Made by a program: the position numbers and the translations under genes
Notes under the pieces: generated by a model
Databases searched by the model: none
Seen by the model: the letters and a program-made list of their open reading frames with translations, nothing else
Told to the model about the DNA's origin: nothing
Origin: JBFGCM01 sp041581135
GTDB taxonomy: Bacteria; Actinomycetota; Acidimicrobiia; Spongiisociales; UBA5794
NCBI GenBank assembly: GCA_041581135.1
Contig: JBFGCM010000022.1
Span: 1 to 42,248, forward strand
Length of the DNA: 42,248 nucleotides
Reading direction: 5' to 3'
Shown: in pieces, positions 1 through 7,511 of the stretch
Layout: every line of letters starts with the position of its first letter
How positions within the stretch are numbered: the first letter of the stretch is position 1

Positions 1-2
1 AC

Positions 3-590
3 TCCGTCCCGCTCGACCTCACCGGAATCCCGCCCGGCCAGTGGTATGTGATGGAGGCGGCCACGGTGCAGCTGGAGCCGATCGCCGCCGATCTGTACTC
101 GGCGACCGTCGCCGTGGATCTGCTGGGTGCGATGGGTGAGGAGTATGTGGCGCTCGGGGTGCAGTACTTCCAGATACCGGTACGCACGACCGGTGACTGG
201 TTCACCGCAGCGGGCCTCCCCTCCAGAGCCGATGCGCCGCAGGCGGTCAACACGCCGCGCCCGGTCGGCGAGCTGTCACCACCAACCGGCAGCGACTTCG
301 ACGTGGCCGTGCAAGGGTTCTTGAGCGGCTACCTCACCGGGCACGGTGACATCGATCTCTACACGGCACCGGACACGAGCCTGTCGGCGACGACACCTCC
401 GCCCTACGCAGAGGTCATCCTGAGACGGGTCGGGGTCGAACATGCCGCCAACGACGGGTTCCTGGCCGTTGCCGAGTTCGTCGGCATCGACGAGGCGGGG
501 CGTCGAGTCGTGTCGGAGGCGCGGCTCGTGGTCGATGCGCAGTGGAGGGTCGTTGCCGTGCTCGCCGGGCTGCCAGAAGCTACGCCCTAG
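3..590 (+). CDS. TcpC-like conjugal transfer protein, C-terminal part (5' end outside window)
   Basis: The frame is open to the left edge, so the true start lies outside the window and only about 196 C-terminal residues are seen. The visible part looks like two NTF2-like modules. The first ends in V-Q-Y-F-Q-I-P-V...W...GLP. After a Pro-rich linker, the second starts FLSGYLTG and ends in a strand-rich segment with V-D-A-Q-W-R-V. This arrangement resembles TcpC-family proteins, membrane-anchored parts of Gram-positive conjugation machines. That is a fold-level resemblance from memory; a stand-alone NTF2-like protein is the alternative. It is convergent with the next gene, and the two share the palindrome CTAG (587-590) as both stop codons. 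Confidence 0.45.
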   Translation, partial: SVPLDLTGIPPGQWYVMEAATVQLEPIAADLYSATVAVDLLGAMGEEYVALGVQYFQIPVRTTGDWFTAAGLPSRADAPQAVNTPRPVGELSPPTGSDFDVAVQGFLSGYLTGHGDIDLYTAPDTSLSATTPPPYAEVILRRVGVEHAANDGFLAVAEFVGIDEAGRRVVSEARLVVDAQWRVVAVLAGLPEATP

Positions 591-1057
591 CGAATCGCCC
601 CCTGCTCATCGCGCACCCGCGAGCCGATGACCATGCCCGCCGAGAGCAACACGAGGTTCTTGATCACGAACTCACCCTCGGTGGTGAGCAGCAGCGGGTT
701 GCCGTCCTGGAACGCCACACCGGGCTGCACGACCAACACCAGAAAGGTGCCGGCCATCTGCAATGCGAACAAGGCCAGCACCGGACGCAACGCCACTTTG
801 AAGAGGAGGCCAAGACCCACGATCAGCTCGAGCCAGCCCAATGCCGGCACCACCCAGTCCGGATCGAACCAATAGACCGTGTCGGCCACGAGCTCGGTGA
901 CCGGGGTGACGTCGAACACCTTCAGGGCGCCGAACCAGACGAACACCACGGCCACGGAGATCCGCAACGCAGGGATGCTCCATCGCCGCAAGAAGTCGGT
1001 GACCCCACGGTCGATGTGATCGAGCTGGTGGCGCACGACGTCCAGATCGGTGCTCAT
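587..1057 (-). CDS. DoxX-family membrane protein
   Basis: 156 residues with four predicted membrane segments. The first is a conserved R-I-S-V-A-V-V-F-V-W-F-G-A-L-K-V-F segment (about residues 32-48), followed by LGWLELIVGLGLLF, an ALFALQMAGTFLVLVV helix, and a C-terminal F-V-I-K-N-L-V-L-L helix with the family's conserved K-N. Size and topology fit DoxX/DUF417-like proteins, some of which act in membrane redox or thiosulfate chemistry. The substrate cannot be told here. The ATG at 1057 is the only good start in frame. Its stop overlaps that of the convergent upstream gene. Confidence 0.75.
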   Translation of the reverse strand: MSTDLDVVRHQLDHIDRGVTDFLRRWSIPALRISVAVVFVWFGALKVFDVTPVTELVADTVYWFDPDWVVPALGWLELIVGLGLLFKVALRPVLALFALQMAGTFLVLVVQPGVAFQDGNPLLLTTEGEFVIKNLVLLSAGMVIGSRVRDEQGAIR

Positions 1058-1093
1058 CGGGGATAGGCGCTCGAGAGGAACGGACGGTCTCGT

Positions 1094-1360
1094 TCAGGCG
1101 GCTCGGGTGACCGGCAGCGCTGCGATGTCTCGCAGCACATCTTGAGCGAACGTCAGCCGCTCCCGCTCACCACGGGCGGAGTCGAGGCGGTCCTGCGACC
1201 GATCCCGGGCCTCCATGTAGTTGCGGAGCAGCCGGTGATAGCCGTCACGATCCATGCGCATGGCCGCCTCCCAGTGCACGATCTCCATGAGTTGCTCGAG
1301 CTGGGCGTCGGTCAGTGCTGCTGCGGCATGTGGTCCGTTGTCTGGCTGGCTGGGGAACAT
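1094..1360 (-). CDS. hypothetical protein, 88 aa, helical
   Basis: I do not recognise this family. The protein is charged and predicted helical, with runs such as QLEQLMEIVHWEAAMRMDRDG and ARGERERLTFAQDVLRDIAALP, so a small coiled-coil or adaptor-like role is possible. I chose the ATG at 1360 because GAGGAGGAG sits 3-11 nt before it, an unusually strong ribosome binding site. The longer frame from 1384 would place this site inside the coding region. It lies between DoxX and an aldo/keto reductase on the same strand, with gaps of 36 and 63 bp. Confidence 0.6.
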   Translation of the reverse strand: MFPSQPDNGPHAAAALTDAQLEQLMEIVHWEAAMRMDRDGYHRLLRNYMEARDRSQDRLDSARGERERLTFAQDVLRDIAALPVTRAA

Positions 1361-1423
1361 GATCTCCTCCTCGAGACCATCCATTCCCTGATCGGCCGCA
1401 GGGCAAACCTGAGGCCCGCAGGC

Positions 1424-2410
1424 TCACCAGCGGTGGTGCACGTGGGGCCGAATGCGGCGGTCGTAGATGTCTCGCACCGCGTCCATCGTCTCAGGCGGGA
1501 GCGGCTCGATGGCAGACGCCTTGGCGTTGTCGCCGGCCTGCTCCGGGTTCTTGGCGCCGGGAATCACCACCGACACCTCCGGATGCATGAGGATCCAGCG
1601 AAGTGCGAACTGGGCGAGGGACGAGCCGTGGGGCGCCAACGGGCGCAGCTCTTCGACCGCCTCCAGCCCCACGGCATAGGGCACGCCGGAGAACGTCTCC
1701 CCGACGTCGAACGCCTCCCCGTGACGGTTGTAGGTCCGGTGATCGTCGGCGGGGAAGGTGGAATCGGGGCGCATCTTGCCGGTGAGCAGGCCCGATGCCA
1801 GCGGCACCCGCGCCAGGATGGCGACGTCTCGCTCTGCCGCCTCGGCGAAGAACCGCTCCGCAGGGCGCTGCCGGAACATGTTGAAGATGATCTGGACGCT
1901 CGCCACGGAGGGCCATTCGATGGCCTTCAGCGCCTCCTCGACCCGCTCGACGGAGACTCCCCAGCGCGCGATCTTGCCTGCGGCCACCATGCGGTCCATG
2001 GTGGCGAACACCTCAGGGCGGTAGTACACGTCGGTCGGGGGGCAGTGCAGCTGCACGAGCTCGAGCGTGTCCGTCTCGAGCAGGCGCCGTGACCGGTCGA
2101 CGAACTCGTTGAGCGCTGCTTCCGTGTAACCACCGGCGACGTGCGGGTCGAGGCGCCGACCCGCCTTGGTGACGATGTGGATCTCCTCGCCAGGGCGCTC
2201 GCGACGCAGCCTCGCCAGGAGTTGCTCGCTGCGCCCGTCGCCGTACACATCGGCCGTGTCGAACAGATTCACCCCGGCGTCGCATGCGGCATGGAGGGCG
2301 GCCATCGCCTGGTCGTCGGACACTTGACCCCAATCGGCGCCGATGGCCCACGCCCCGAAGCCGACCTCGCCCACGAGCCAACCCGTCCGTCCGAATTTCC
2401 GGAGTTGCAT
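1424..2410 (-). CDS. aldo/keto reductase
   Basis: NAD(P)H-dependent oxidoreductase of the (beta/alpha)8 AKR superfamily, 328 residues, full length. The N-terminal MQLRKFGRTGWLVGEVGFG is typical. The catalytic tetrad is visible: Asp and Tyr in F-D-T-A-D-V-Y-G (about residues 50-57), Lys in I-V-T-K-A-G, and His in L-V-Q-L-H-C-P-P. The C-terminal V-V-I-P-G-A-K-N-P-E-Q segment is the nucleotide-binding end of the YajO/YakC-like branch. The substrate is unknown. It is followed after 14 bp upstream by the end of the whiB gene's region and is probably transcribed alone or with the short gene downstream. Confidence 0.9.
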   Translation of the reverse strand: MQLRKFGRTGWLVGEVGFGAWAIGADWGQVSDDQAMAALHAACDAGVNLFDTADVYGDGRSEQLLARLRRERPGEEIHIVTKAGRRLDPHVAGGYTEAALNEFVDRSRRLLETDTLELVQLHCPPTDVYYRPEVFATMDRMVAAGKIARWGVSVERVEEALKAIEWPSVASVQIIFNMFRQRPAERFFAEAAERDVAILARVPLASGLLTGKMRPDSTFPADDHRTYNRHGEAFDVGETFSGVPYAVGLEAVEELRPLAPHGSSLAQFALRWILMHPEVSVVIPGAKNPEQAGDNAKASAIEPLPPETMDAVRDIYDRRIRPHVHHRW

Positions 2411-2424
2411 AGAGTTGGGTGGGG

Positions 2425-2703
2425 TTACGAAGCCGCTCGGCGGCGCTCTTCCATGAGTCGGCGTCGTAGGCGGCGGCGCTCAGCAGGGGTCAGACCACCC
2501 CACACACCCTCGGTCTGGTTCGTTGCGATCGAATACTGCAGGCAGTCGTCACGGACCGGACACGTTGCGCACACCGACTTCGCCGCAGCGATCTTCTCCA
2601 GCTCTTCACCTACCGGGAAGAACAGGTCGGCGTCGACGCCGACGCAGGCTCCTGCCTCACGCCAGTCGTCGTCGATATCGTGTAGAAGCTCTTCTAATGC
2701 CAT
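2425..2703 (-). CDS. WhiB-family iron-sulfur transcription factor
   Basis: A 92-residue WhiB-like regulator, a family essentially confined to Actinomycetota and their phages. The four cluster-ligating cysteines are C20 and the C45-x2-C48-x5-C54 block. They are followed by the G-V-W-G-G turn (66-70) and the basic tail RRRLRRRLMEERRR that contacts DNA. It would act with sigma-A and respond to redox or NO. I chose the ATG at 2703 because GGAG lies 5 nt upstream and family homology begins there; an in-frame ATG at 2766 gives an unlikely N-terminal extension. An AT-rich leader with a TATAAT box lies upstream. Confidence 0.92.
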   Translation of the reverse strand: MALEELLHDIDDDWREAGACVGVDADLFFPVGEELEKIAAAKSVCATCPVRDDCLQYSIATNQTEGVWGGLTPAERRRLRRRLMEERRRAAS

Positions 2704-2808
2704 TTCGACTCCAACGGTACTGGAAATTCCACCAACGCCATAGGGATAATTATTGTTCCCACGCAACAGGCCGCTGCCGTACCGTACCCTTCTACTTCGT
2801 TACACTTG

Positions 2809-2814
2809 ATTATA
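2809..2814 (-). promoter_or_regulatory. -10 box TATAAT for whiB
   Basis: Read on the minus strand, the 177-bp gap between the whiB start and the CBS gene holds a perfect TATAAT in an AT-rich patch that stands out from the GC-rich surroundings. Transcription starting about 7 nt downstream would give a leader of roughly 100 nt, common for whiB genes. No convincing -35 hexamer is seen, so an activator may be needed. Confidence 0.55.
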
Positions 2815-2879
2815 CACGAGAGCAATTGGGCGCGCCCGGACGACGCGTGCATCCACAATCTGCCCAGGTGACACCTGGC

Positions 2880-3545
2880 TCAAACGTAGGTGGGCGTCGA
2901 CGGCTTCGTGTCGTCGATCTTCCACCGGAGATTCGAATGCACCCGCACCACACCCTCGACCCGCTCCACGAGCTCGACGAAGAACGTCGCCTCGCTCTTG
3001 GTCTCCAAGCGACCGCCAAGGGTGACAACGCCTTCGTGGACCTTGATGTCGACAGTGCCGGGATCCTCCCAGAGGATCCGCTTCACGATGTCCTCTCGAA
3101 TGATGTCCTCGAGCACCTCGTCGGGTCGAGCGAACGCGTTCACGATGTCGGCCCGGCTGATGACGCCCAGCAACACGCCGTCGGCGTCGACAACGGGTAA
3201 CCGCTTGACGCCGTGCTTTGCCATCGACCGCGCCGCCGCCGCCAGGGAGCTGTCCTGATGGATGAGGACCGGGCGTTCGGTCATCACCTCACCGACGATC
3301 TCCGCCTCGACGATGGCGTCGCGCCGGTGGAACAGCGCGTCCAAGAGCCCCGGCGTGCGATCCCGCTCGGCTTCCCTCTCCAGGAAGTCCGCTTCGGTGA
3401 TGATGCCGATGACGTGGTTGCCCTCGTCGACCACCGGCAAGCCGCTCACTCTGGCGGTGATCATCTTGCGCGCAGCATCCTTGAGGGTCTCACCCGGCGT
3501 CGTGGTGATGACGTTCTCGGTCATGAAGTCGAGCACCTTCATCAT
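2880..3545 (-). CDS. CBS-CBS-BON domain protein
   Basis: 221 residues. The first CBS domain (about 8-60) contains S-G-L-P-V-V-D-E and I-G-I-I-T-E-A-D-F. The second (about 80-135) contains K-R-L-P-V-V-D-A-D and L-G-V-I-S-R-A-D-I. A BON domain (about 148-212) contains V-D-I-K-V-H-E-G-V-V-T-L-G-G. CBS pairs bind adenine nucleotides, and BON domains associate with membranes or phospholipid. Its start overlaps the UspA stop as ATGATGA, so it is translationally coupled as the last gene of the response regulator-UspA-CBS operon. Mycobacterial DosR regulons also hold a CBS protein (Hrp1) and Usp proteins, though Hrp1 has no BON domain. The ATG at 3542 is an equally possible start. Confidence 0.88.
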   Translation of the reverse strand: MMKVLDFMTENVITTTPGETLKDAARKMITARVSGLPVVDEGNHVIGIITEADFLEREAERDRTPGLLDALFHRRDAIVEAEIVGEVMTERPVLIHQDSSLAAAARSMAKHGVKRLPVVDADGVLLGVISRADIVNAFARPDEVLEDIIREDIVKRILWEDPGTVDIKVHEGVVTLGGRLETKSEATFFVELVERVEGVVRVHSNLRWKIDDTKPSTPTYV

Positions 3546-3976
3546 TCGGCTCCTCTCACGATGAGCACATCGCACTTGGCGGTGTGCAACACCCGGATGC
3601 TCGTGCTCCCCAGCAGCCACGCTGAGAACGCACCGCGGCCCCTGCTGCCCACGACGAGCAGATCGGCATCCACTTCCTCGGCGTACTTCACGAGGGCATC
3701 TGCCGGGTAGCCCTTGAGGTCGATCTTCTTCACCGGGATCTTTCCATCCATCTCGGCCAGCACCTCGTCTGCGAGCTCCCAGACCGCATCGCGGTCGTGA
3801 CGCTCGATCTCGTCGATGCGGGCCGGCGAGATCTCCCCTGACGCGAAGAGCATGGGCGACAGGTGAGCACAGAACACCACGTGAAGCTCTCCGTCGAGCC
3901 ACGCCGCGATCCTCTCGGCACGCCGCAACGCGACCATGCTGTGGTCCGATCCGTCGATGCCGCACACAACCCTCAT
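3542..3976 (-). CDS. universal stress protein (UspA family)
   Basis: 144 residues, one Usp domain. It starts M-R-V-V-C-G-I-D-G-S, and near the C-terminus has the ATP-binding pattern G-x2-G-x9-G-S/T (V-V-G-S-R-G-R-G...L-L-G-S-T-S, residues 108-126), so it belongs to the ATP-binding class. It sits second in a three-gene operon. Its ATG overlaps the response-regulator stop by four bases (ATGA), and its own stop overlaps the CBS gene start in the same way. Such proteins are typical members of hypoxia or dormancy regulons. The direct partner is unknown. Confidence 0.92.
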   Translation of the reverse strand: MRVVCGIDGSDHSMVALRRAERIAAWLDGELHVVFCAHLSPMLFASGEISPARIDEIERHDRDAVWELADEVLAEMDGKIPVKKIDLKGYPADALVKYAEEVDADLLVVGSRGRGAFSAWLLGSTSIRVLHTAKCDVLIVRGAE

Positions 3977-4644
3977 TGCGCCTCCCCCCAGTCCTCCGCC
4001 GGATACATCTGCTCACGACGAGCGGACAACTTGGCGGCGTAGGCCGCCGCCTCGCTGCGCCGCTTCATCTCCAGCTTGCCCAACAGGTTCGACACGTAGT
4101 TCTTGACGGTCTTCTCGGCGAGGAACATCTCACTGGCGATCTGCCGATTGGTCTTGCCCTCGGCGATCCGGTCGAGGATCTTGCGCTCCTGCGGCGACAG
4201 CCTGGCGAGCAACGGATCGTCCGGCGTGTTGCCGCGGATCTTGCTGAACAGCCGCTCGGTCATGGCCGGGTCGAGCAGCGACTGCCCCTGGCCCACCTTG
4301 CGGATGCTAGAGACCAGCTCCTCGGAGTCGATCCGCTTGAGGACGTACCCGGCGGCGCCCGCCACGATGGCGGAGACCAGCGCCTCCTCGTCTGCATAGG
4401 ACGTGAGCATCAAGACGTTGACGTCGGGGAATCGGGCGCGGATCTCACGGCATGCTTCGATGCCGTTCCCGTCCGGCAACCGGACGTCCATCACGACCAC
4501 ATCCGGCGAGTTGTAGCCGACCTGGCGCACGGCGTCATCGGCGGTTTCGGCTTCCCCCACGACTTCGAGGTCATCTTCGGAATCGACGAGCGCCTTCAGC
4601 CCTTGCCGCACCACCTGATGATCATCCACGATCAAGACCCGCAT
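3973..4644 (-). CDS. NarL/LuxR-family response regulator (DevR/DosR-like)
   Basis: 223 residues. The receiver domain (1-120) has acidic pocket D7/D8, phospho-acceptor D53 (V-V-M-D-V-R-L-P), T81 and K103. The C-terminal GerE/LuxR helix-turn-helix (about 148-210) has L-S-P-Q-E-R-K-I-L and K-T-V-K-N-Y-V-S-N-L-L-G-K-L, which matches DevR/DosR closely in style. The ATG at 4644 is preceded by AGGGAG at a 6-7 nt spacing; the longer frame from 4758 would run into the divergent kinase gene. The divergent GAF kinase is its natural partner. It is the first gene of the operon with UspA and the CBS-BON protein. Confidence 0.9.
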   Translation of the reverse strand: MRVLIVDDHQVVRQGLKALVDSEDDLEVVGEAETADDAVRQVGYNSPDVVVMDVRLPDGNGIEACREIRARFPDVNVLMLTSYADEEALVSAIVAGAAGYVLKRIDSEELVSSIRKVGQGQSLLDPAMTERLFSKIRGNTPDDPLLARLSPQERKILDRIAEGKTNRQIASEMFLAEKTVKNYVSNLLGKLEMKRRSEAAAYAAKLSARREQMYPAEDWGEAQ

Positions 4645-4718
4645 TGGGTTCTCCCTGTCGCCGGGTACAACGCTATCGCTACAGGGCCATCGTTGCCGAC
4701 CGAGCCGGTATCGGCATA

Positions 4719-4732
4719 GGGGCAAAGGTCCT
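4719..4732 (+). promoter_or_regulatory. weak DosR-box-like sequence in the kinase/regulator intergenic region
   Basis: GGGGC-AAAG-GTCCT matches 8 of 10 positions of the DosR core GGGAC-N4-GTCCC. It lies between the divergent kinase and regulator genes, just upstream of the kinase -10 box, where autoregulation would be expected. In GC-rich DNA such a match can arise by chance, so the call is tentative. Confidence 0.25.
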
Positions 4733-4744
4733 GGTGGAAGCCGG

Positions 4745-4750
4745 TAGCCT
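4745..4750 (+). promoter_or_regulatory. -10 box TAGCCT, leaderless start of histidine kinase
   Basis: TAGCCT ends 6 nt before the ATG at 4757, so transcription should begin at or next to the start codon. There is no Shine-Dalgarno sequence in the pyrimidine-rich spacer. The same arrangement recurs at several other genes in this window. Confidence 0.5.
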
Positions 4751-4756
4751 GCCCCC

Positions 4757-5872
4757 ATGACGGCTCAGCCGATCCCCGCCGACCAGTTGACCGATCTGGT
4801 GCATGCGGCTGCCGCCGTGGCCGGCCAGACCGATCTGACGGCGGTGCTCTTCAAGACCGTCGAGACCGGTATGAACCTCACCGGCGCCACCTACGGGGCG
4901 CTGGGCGTGCTCGGCGATCACGGCGTCCTCGTGGAGTTCCTGCATGCCGGGATGGAGGGCGACACGGTCTCCAAGATCGGCGCCCCACCCATGGGTCGGG
5001 GCCTGTTGGGCACCATCACGCGGCACAAGAAGCCCGTCCGGATCGACGAGATCCGCTCCCATGCCGACAGCGTCGGGTTCCCTCCCGATCATCCTGAGAT
5101 GCACTCCTTTCTGGGGGTCCCCGTGTCGGTGGGCGGACGGGTATTCGGCAACATCTACCTCACGGAGAAAGACGGCGGATTCACCCAAGACGACGAGGCG
5201 GTCGTCGAGTCACTGGCGGTCATCGCCGGGGCTGCGATCTCCACCGCTCGGCTCCAGCGCCGGTTACGCCGGCTCGCCATCATCGAGGACAGGGAGCGCA
5301 TCGCCCGCGACCTCCATGACGCCATCATTCAGGACCTGTTCGCGGTCGGCCTCACCATCCAGGCACAGATCAGGCTCGTCAACGACCCGGAGGTGGCCGC
5401 CGCACTGGAGAGCACGGTCCAGAGGTTGGACGATGCCATCAGCGAGCTGCGACGCTTCATCTTCGACCTGCGCCCACCGGTCTGGGCGGGCCGTAACCTG
5501 GCTCGCGAGGTCACGGAGGTCGTGGAAACCATTGCCGAGGCGCACGAAGCCGATGTCGTGACGTCGTTCAAGGGCCCCATCGAGAGCATCCCGCCGAGCA
5601 TGGTGGAGGACGCCCTCCAGGCGGTCAAGGAGTCCTTGAGCAACGCGCTCCGCCACGCAGGGCCCCAGCGCATCGAGGTGGGAGTTCGCGTCGATCCGGA
5701 TTCCCTCGTGGTGATCGTCACCGATGACGGCAGCGGCTTCGAGCCGGGCTCGGTGACCTACGGCATGGGCATCGAGAACCTGCGCACCAGGGCGGCGAAC
5801 GCCGGTGGCGAGGCAACCATCACGAGCCGCCCCGGCAAGGGCACGACGGTGAGAGTCGTCTTTCCCATCTGA
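4757..5872 (+). CDS. GAF-domain sensor histidine kinase (DevS/DosT-like)
   Basis: 371 residues, cytosolic, no membrane segment. One GAF domain (about 15-165) contains V-G-F-P-P-D-H-P-E-M-H-S-F-L-G-V-P-V. Then come a HisKA_3 dimerisation domain with phospho-acceptor H187 in E-R-I-A-R-D-L-H-D, and a HATPase domain (about 270-371) with D-D-G-S-G-F and G-M-G-I-E-N-L. H112 lines up by eye with the proximal heme ligand (H149) of the mycobacterial DevS GAF-A domain, so O2/NO/CO or redox sensing is plausible. Unlike DevS it has one GAF domain, not two. It is divergent from the response regulator, which it presumably phosphorylates. Confidence 0.9.
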   Translation: MTAQPIPADQLTDLVHAAAAVAGQTDLTAVLFKTVETGMNLTGATYGALGVLGDHGVLVEFLHAGMEGDTVSKIGAPPMGRGLLGTITRHKKPVRIDEIRSHADSVGFPPDHPEMHSFLGVPVSVGGRVFGNIYLTEKDGGFTQDDEAVVESLAVIAGAAISTARLQRRLRRLAIIEDRERIARDLHDAIIQDLFAVGLTIQAQIRLVNDPEVAAALESTVQRLDDAISELRRFIFDLRPPVWAGRNLAREVTEVVETIAEAHEADVVTSFKGPIESIPPSMVEDALQAVKESLSNALRHAGPQRIEVGVRVDPDSLVVIVTDDGSGFEPGSVTYGMGIENLRTRAANAGGEATITSRPGKGTTVRVVFPI

Positions 5873-5985
5873 CGGAGCACAGAGGCCCTAGGCGGCCACC
5901 ACCGGGTCCCGAGACACTGAGCTCATCGACGTAGTTCGCACCGAGGTCGACTCATCCGCCGTGCAAGCCACGCGGCGCCGGGTTT

Positions 5986-6256
5986 CGTTCGGCTCTGAAG
6001 GTCATCCCACTGGCCATCCCCCTCGGTTCGGTGATCGGAGTGGATCCGATGCTGCTCGTCCTAGTGGTGGCGGTCACGGCTTCGGTCGACTGCGCATGGT
6101 GATCGGCACCCCGCCGACGATGATCGCCTACGCCACCCAGCTCTTCACGAGCACCGAGATCCTCCGGAAAGGCATCATGCTGGATCGGGGAGCCTTGCTC
6201 TGGTCGTCACAGCCGGGGTGGGGATCTGGATGCTGCTCGGACTCGCCCAGCCCTCA
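5986..6256 (+). pseudogene. decayed C-terminal fragment of an SLC13/DASS-type anion transporter
   Basis: In the gap after the kinase, three consecutive pieces in three frames together read as the end of a DASS (SLC13) permease. Frame 1 (about 5986-6098) gives I-P-L-A-I-P-L-G-S-V-I-G-V-D-P-M-L-L. Frame 3 (6096 to about 6190) gives M-V-I-G-T-P-P-T-M-I-A-Y-A-T-Q-L-F-T. Frame 2 (from about 6191) gives L-A-L-V-V-T-A-G-V-G-I-W-M-L-L-G. The T-P-P-T/N-x-I-x-Y block is a family hallmark. No N-terminal part is present, so I read this as a relic with at least two frameshifts. A sequencing error alone would not explain the missing front. It runs into the 3' end of the convergent exchanger gene. Confidence 0.6.
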
Positions 6257-7183
6257 GATGAGGAGGACAACGTAGAACGCGAGGTAGATGCCGATCAGGA
6301 CCACCCCGGTCCAGCGTGTGTGCTCCCGTCGCGTCGATAGGAGGAACACCACACCCACCACTGCGGCGGCTGCGGCCAACGAACCCCGCACCGCCAGCGA
6401 CGCGGTCACCGCAGTCGGGGCGATCAGGGGACCGACCCCGATGGACAACGTGGAGTCGGCGAAGCTCGACCCGAGGACGTCGCCGACGGCCAGATCGCGA
6501 GCTCCGGCGCGGAGTGCGGTCGCACCCACCACCAGTTCCGGAAGCGAGGTCCCGATCGACGCAACGAAGAAGGCGAGGATGTACTCGGGAACGTCGAGCG
6601 CTTCGGCCAGTTCGATCAGACCCCACACTGCCAAAGCAGCCCCGATTCCGACCAGCGCCAGCCATGCCAGCGCCACCGCAACGTGGTACGAGCCGCGGCG
6701 CAGCTTCATCGGCATGGCCGGCTCAGGTTCCGGCGGCAGCTCCCTCATGACGAGGATAAAGCCACCAAACGCAGACGTGACGAGGATCAGACCATCGAGC
6801 CGCGACAGATCGCCGTCTGCTGCCAGAGCAGCGGTCAAGAGCAAGGCGGCGGTCGTAACCCAGCCGATCCGCCAAATGCGCTGCCTTCCAATGACAAACA
6901 CTCCCGCCAGAAACGGCAGAAGACCGAGGACCAGGGTGGCCTGGGTGGCCGCCGAGCCCACCGAGTCACCGATGTTGAGGTCGCCATGGCCGCTCACGGA
7001 CGCCGCGATCGAGTTGGCGATCTCAGGCAAGTCGGTCCCGATGGCGAGGAAGGTGATTCCTGCTACGAACGGAGGGATCCGGCTGGCGTTCACCAGGGTG
7101 GTGGCGTGCGAGACCGCGCGCCGACTGGAGAAGACGGCCAGGCCGAAGCCGGCGACCATCACGAGTACGAGAACCAATGACAT
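6254..7183 (-). CDS. sodium/calcium exchanger family (CaCA) membrane protein
   Basis: 309 residues, about ten membrane helices in two inverted halves. Each half carries an alpha repeat: I-G-T-D-L-P-E-I-A-N-S with G-D-S-V-G-S-A, and I-G-T-S-L-P-E-L-V-V-G with G-D-V-L-G-S-S. The acidic residue in G-T-x-x-P-E is part of the cation site. It would exchange Ca2+ or another cation for Na+, H+ or K+ across the membrane. I chose the ATG at 7183 because it directly precedes the first helix; a GTG at 7195 is possible. A second, distinct exchanger lies at 19995-20954. Confidence 0.88.
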   Translation of the reverse strand: MSLVLVLVMVAGFGLAVFSSRRAVSHATTLVNASRIPPFVAGITFLAIGTDLPEIANSIAASVSGHGDLNIGDSVGSAATQATLVLGLLPFLAGVFVIGRQRIWRIGWVTTAALLLTAALAADGDLSRLDGLILVTSAFGGFILVMRELPPEPEPAMPMKLRRGSYHVAVALAWLALVGIGAALAVWGLIELAEALDVPEYILAFFVASIGTSLPELVVGATALRAGARDLAVGDVLGSSFADSTLSIGVGPLIAPTAVTASLAVRGSLAAAAAVVGVVFLLSTRREHTRWTGVVLIGIYLAFYVVLLI

Positions 7184-7511
7184 CGCCCCCAGCACGCTAT
7201 CTCGTGGCGCCCGCCGAAATGAGGGCCGGAGTGTCCGACCGCGTGGGCAATTCGGCCCTGGTCCGGCGAGATCCTACGTGCCCTGTTGGCCGGAGCCGGA
7301 GTCGCAGCCATCGCCGGTCTGGAGCGGCAGGCAGGGCGAACCGATTCCGGGTCCGGGATGGGCCTCCGCGTTTCGCTATGGGCTGTGGTGAGCCGGGTCC
7401 GGTTACTCCTCCTCGGAACTCGGGAGCGGACGCTCATCCTGCTCTACGCTGCTCTGTATCCCCTCGTACTGCTCTGAGCGGGCCTCCCGCCTCTCCTGGC
7501 AGTATGCGAGC
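7184..7511. other. intergenic region with no clear gene
   Basis: About 330 bp between the divergent exchanger and ROK kinase genes. On the minus strand TAGCGT (10 nt before the ATG at 7183) could serve the exchanger. A 63-codon frame on the plus strand (7286-7477) ends in a hydrophobic L-I-L-L-Y-A-A-L-Y-P-L-V-L-L stretch, but has no ribosome site and no family I recognise. It may be chance or a gene remnant. Confidence 0.4.

Noticed and set aside
7286..7477. Small membrane peptide gene of 63 codons.
   Set aside because: No ribosome site, no leaderless -10 box and no family similarity; kept only as a note in the intergenic entry.
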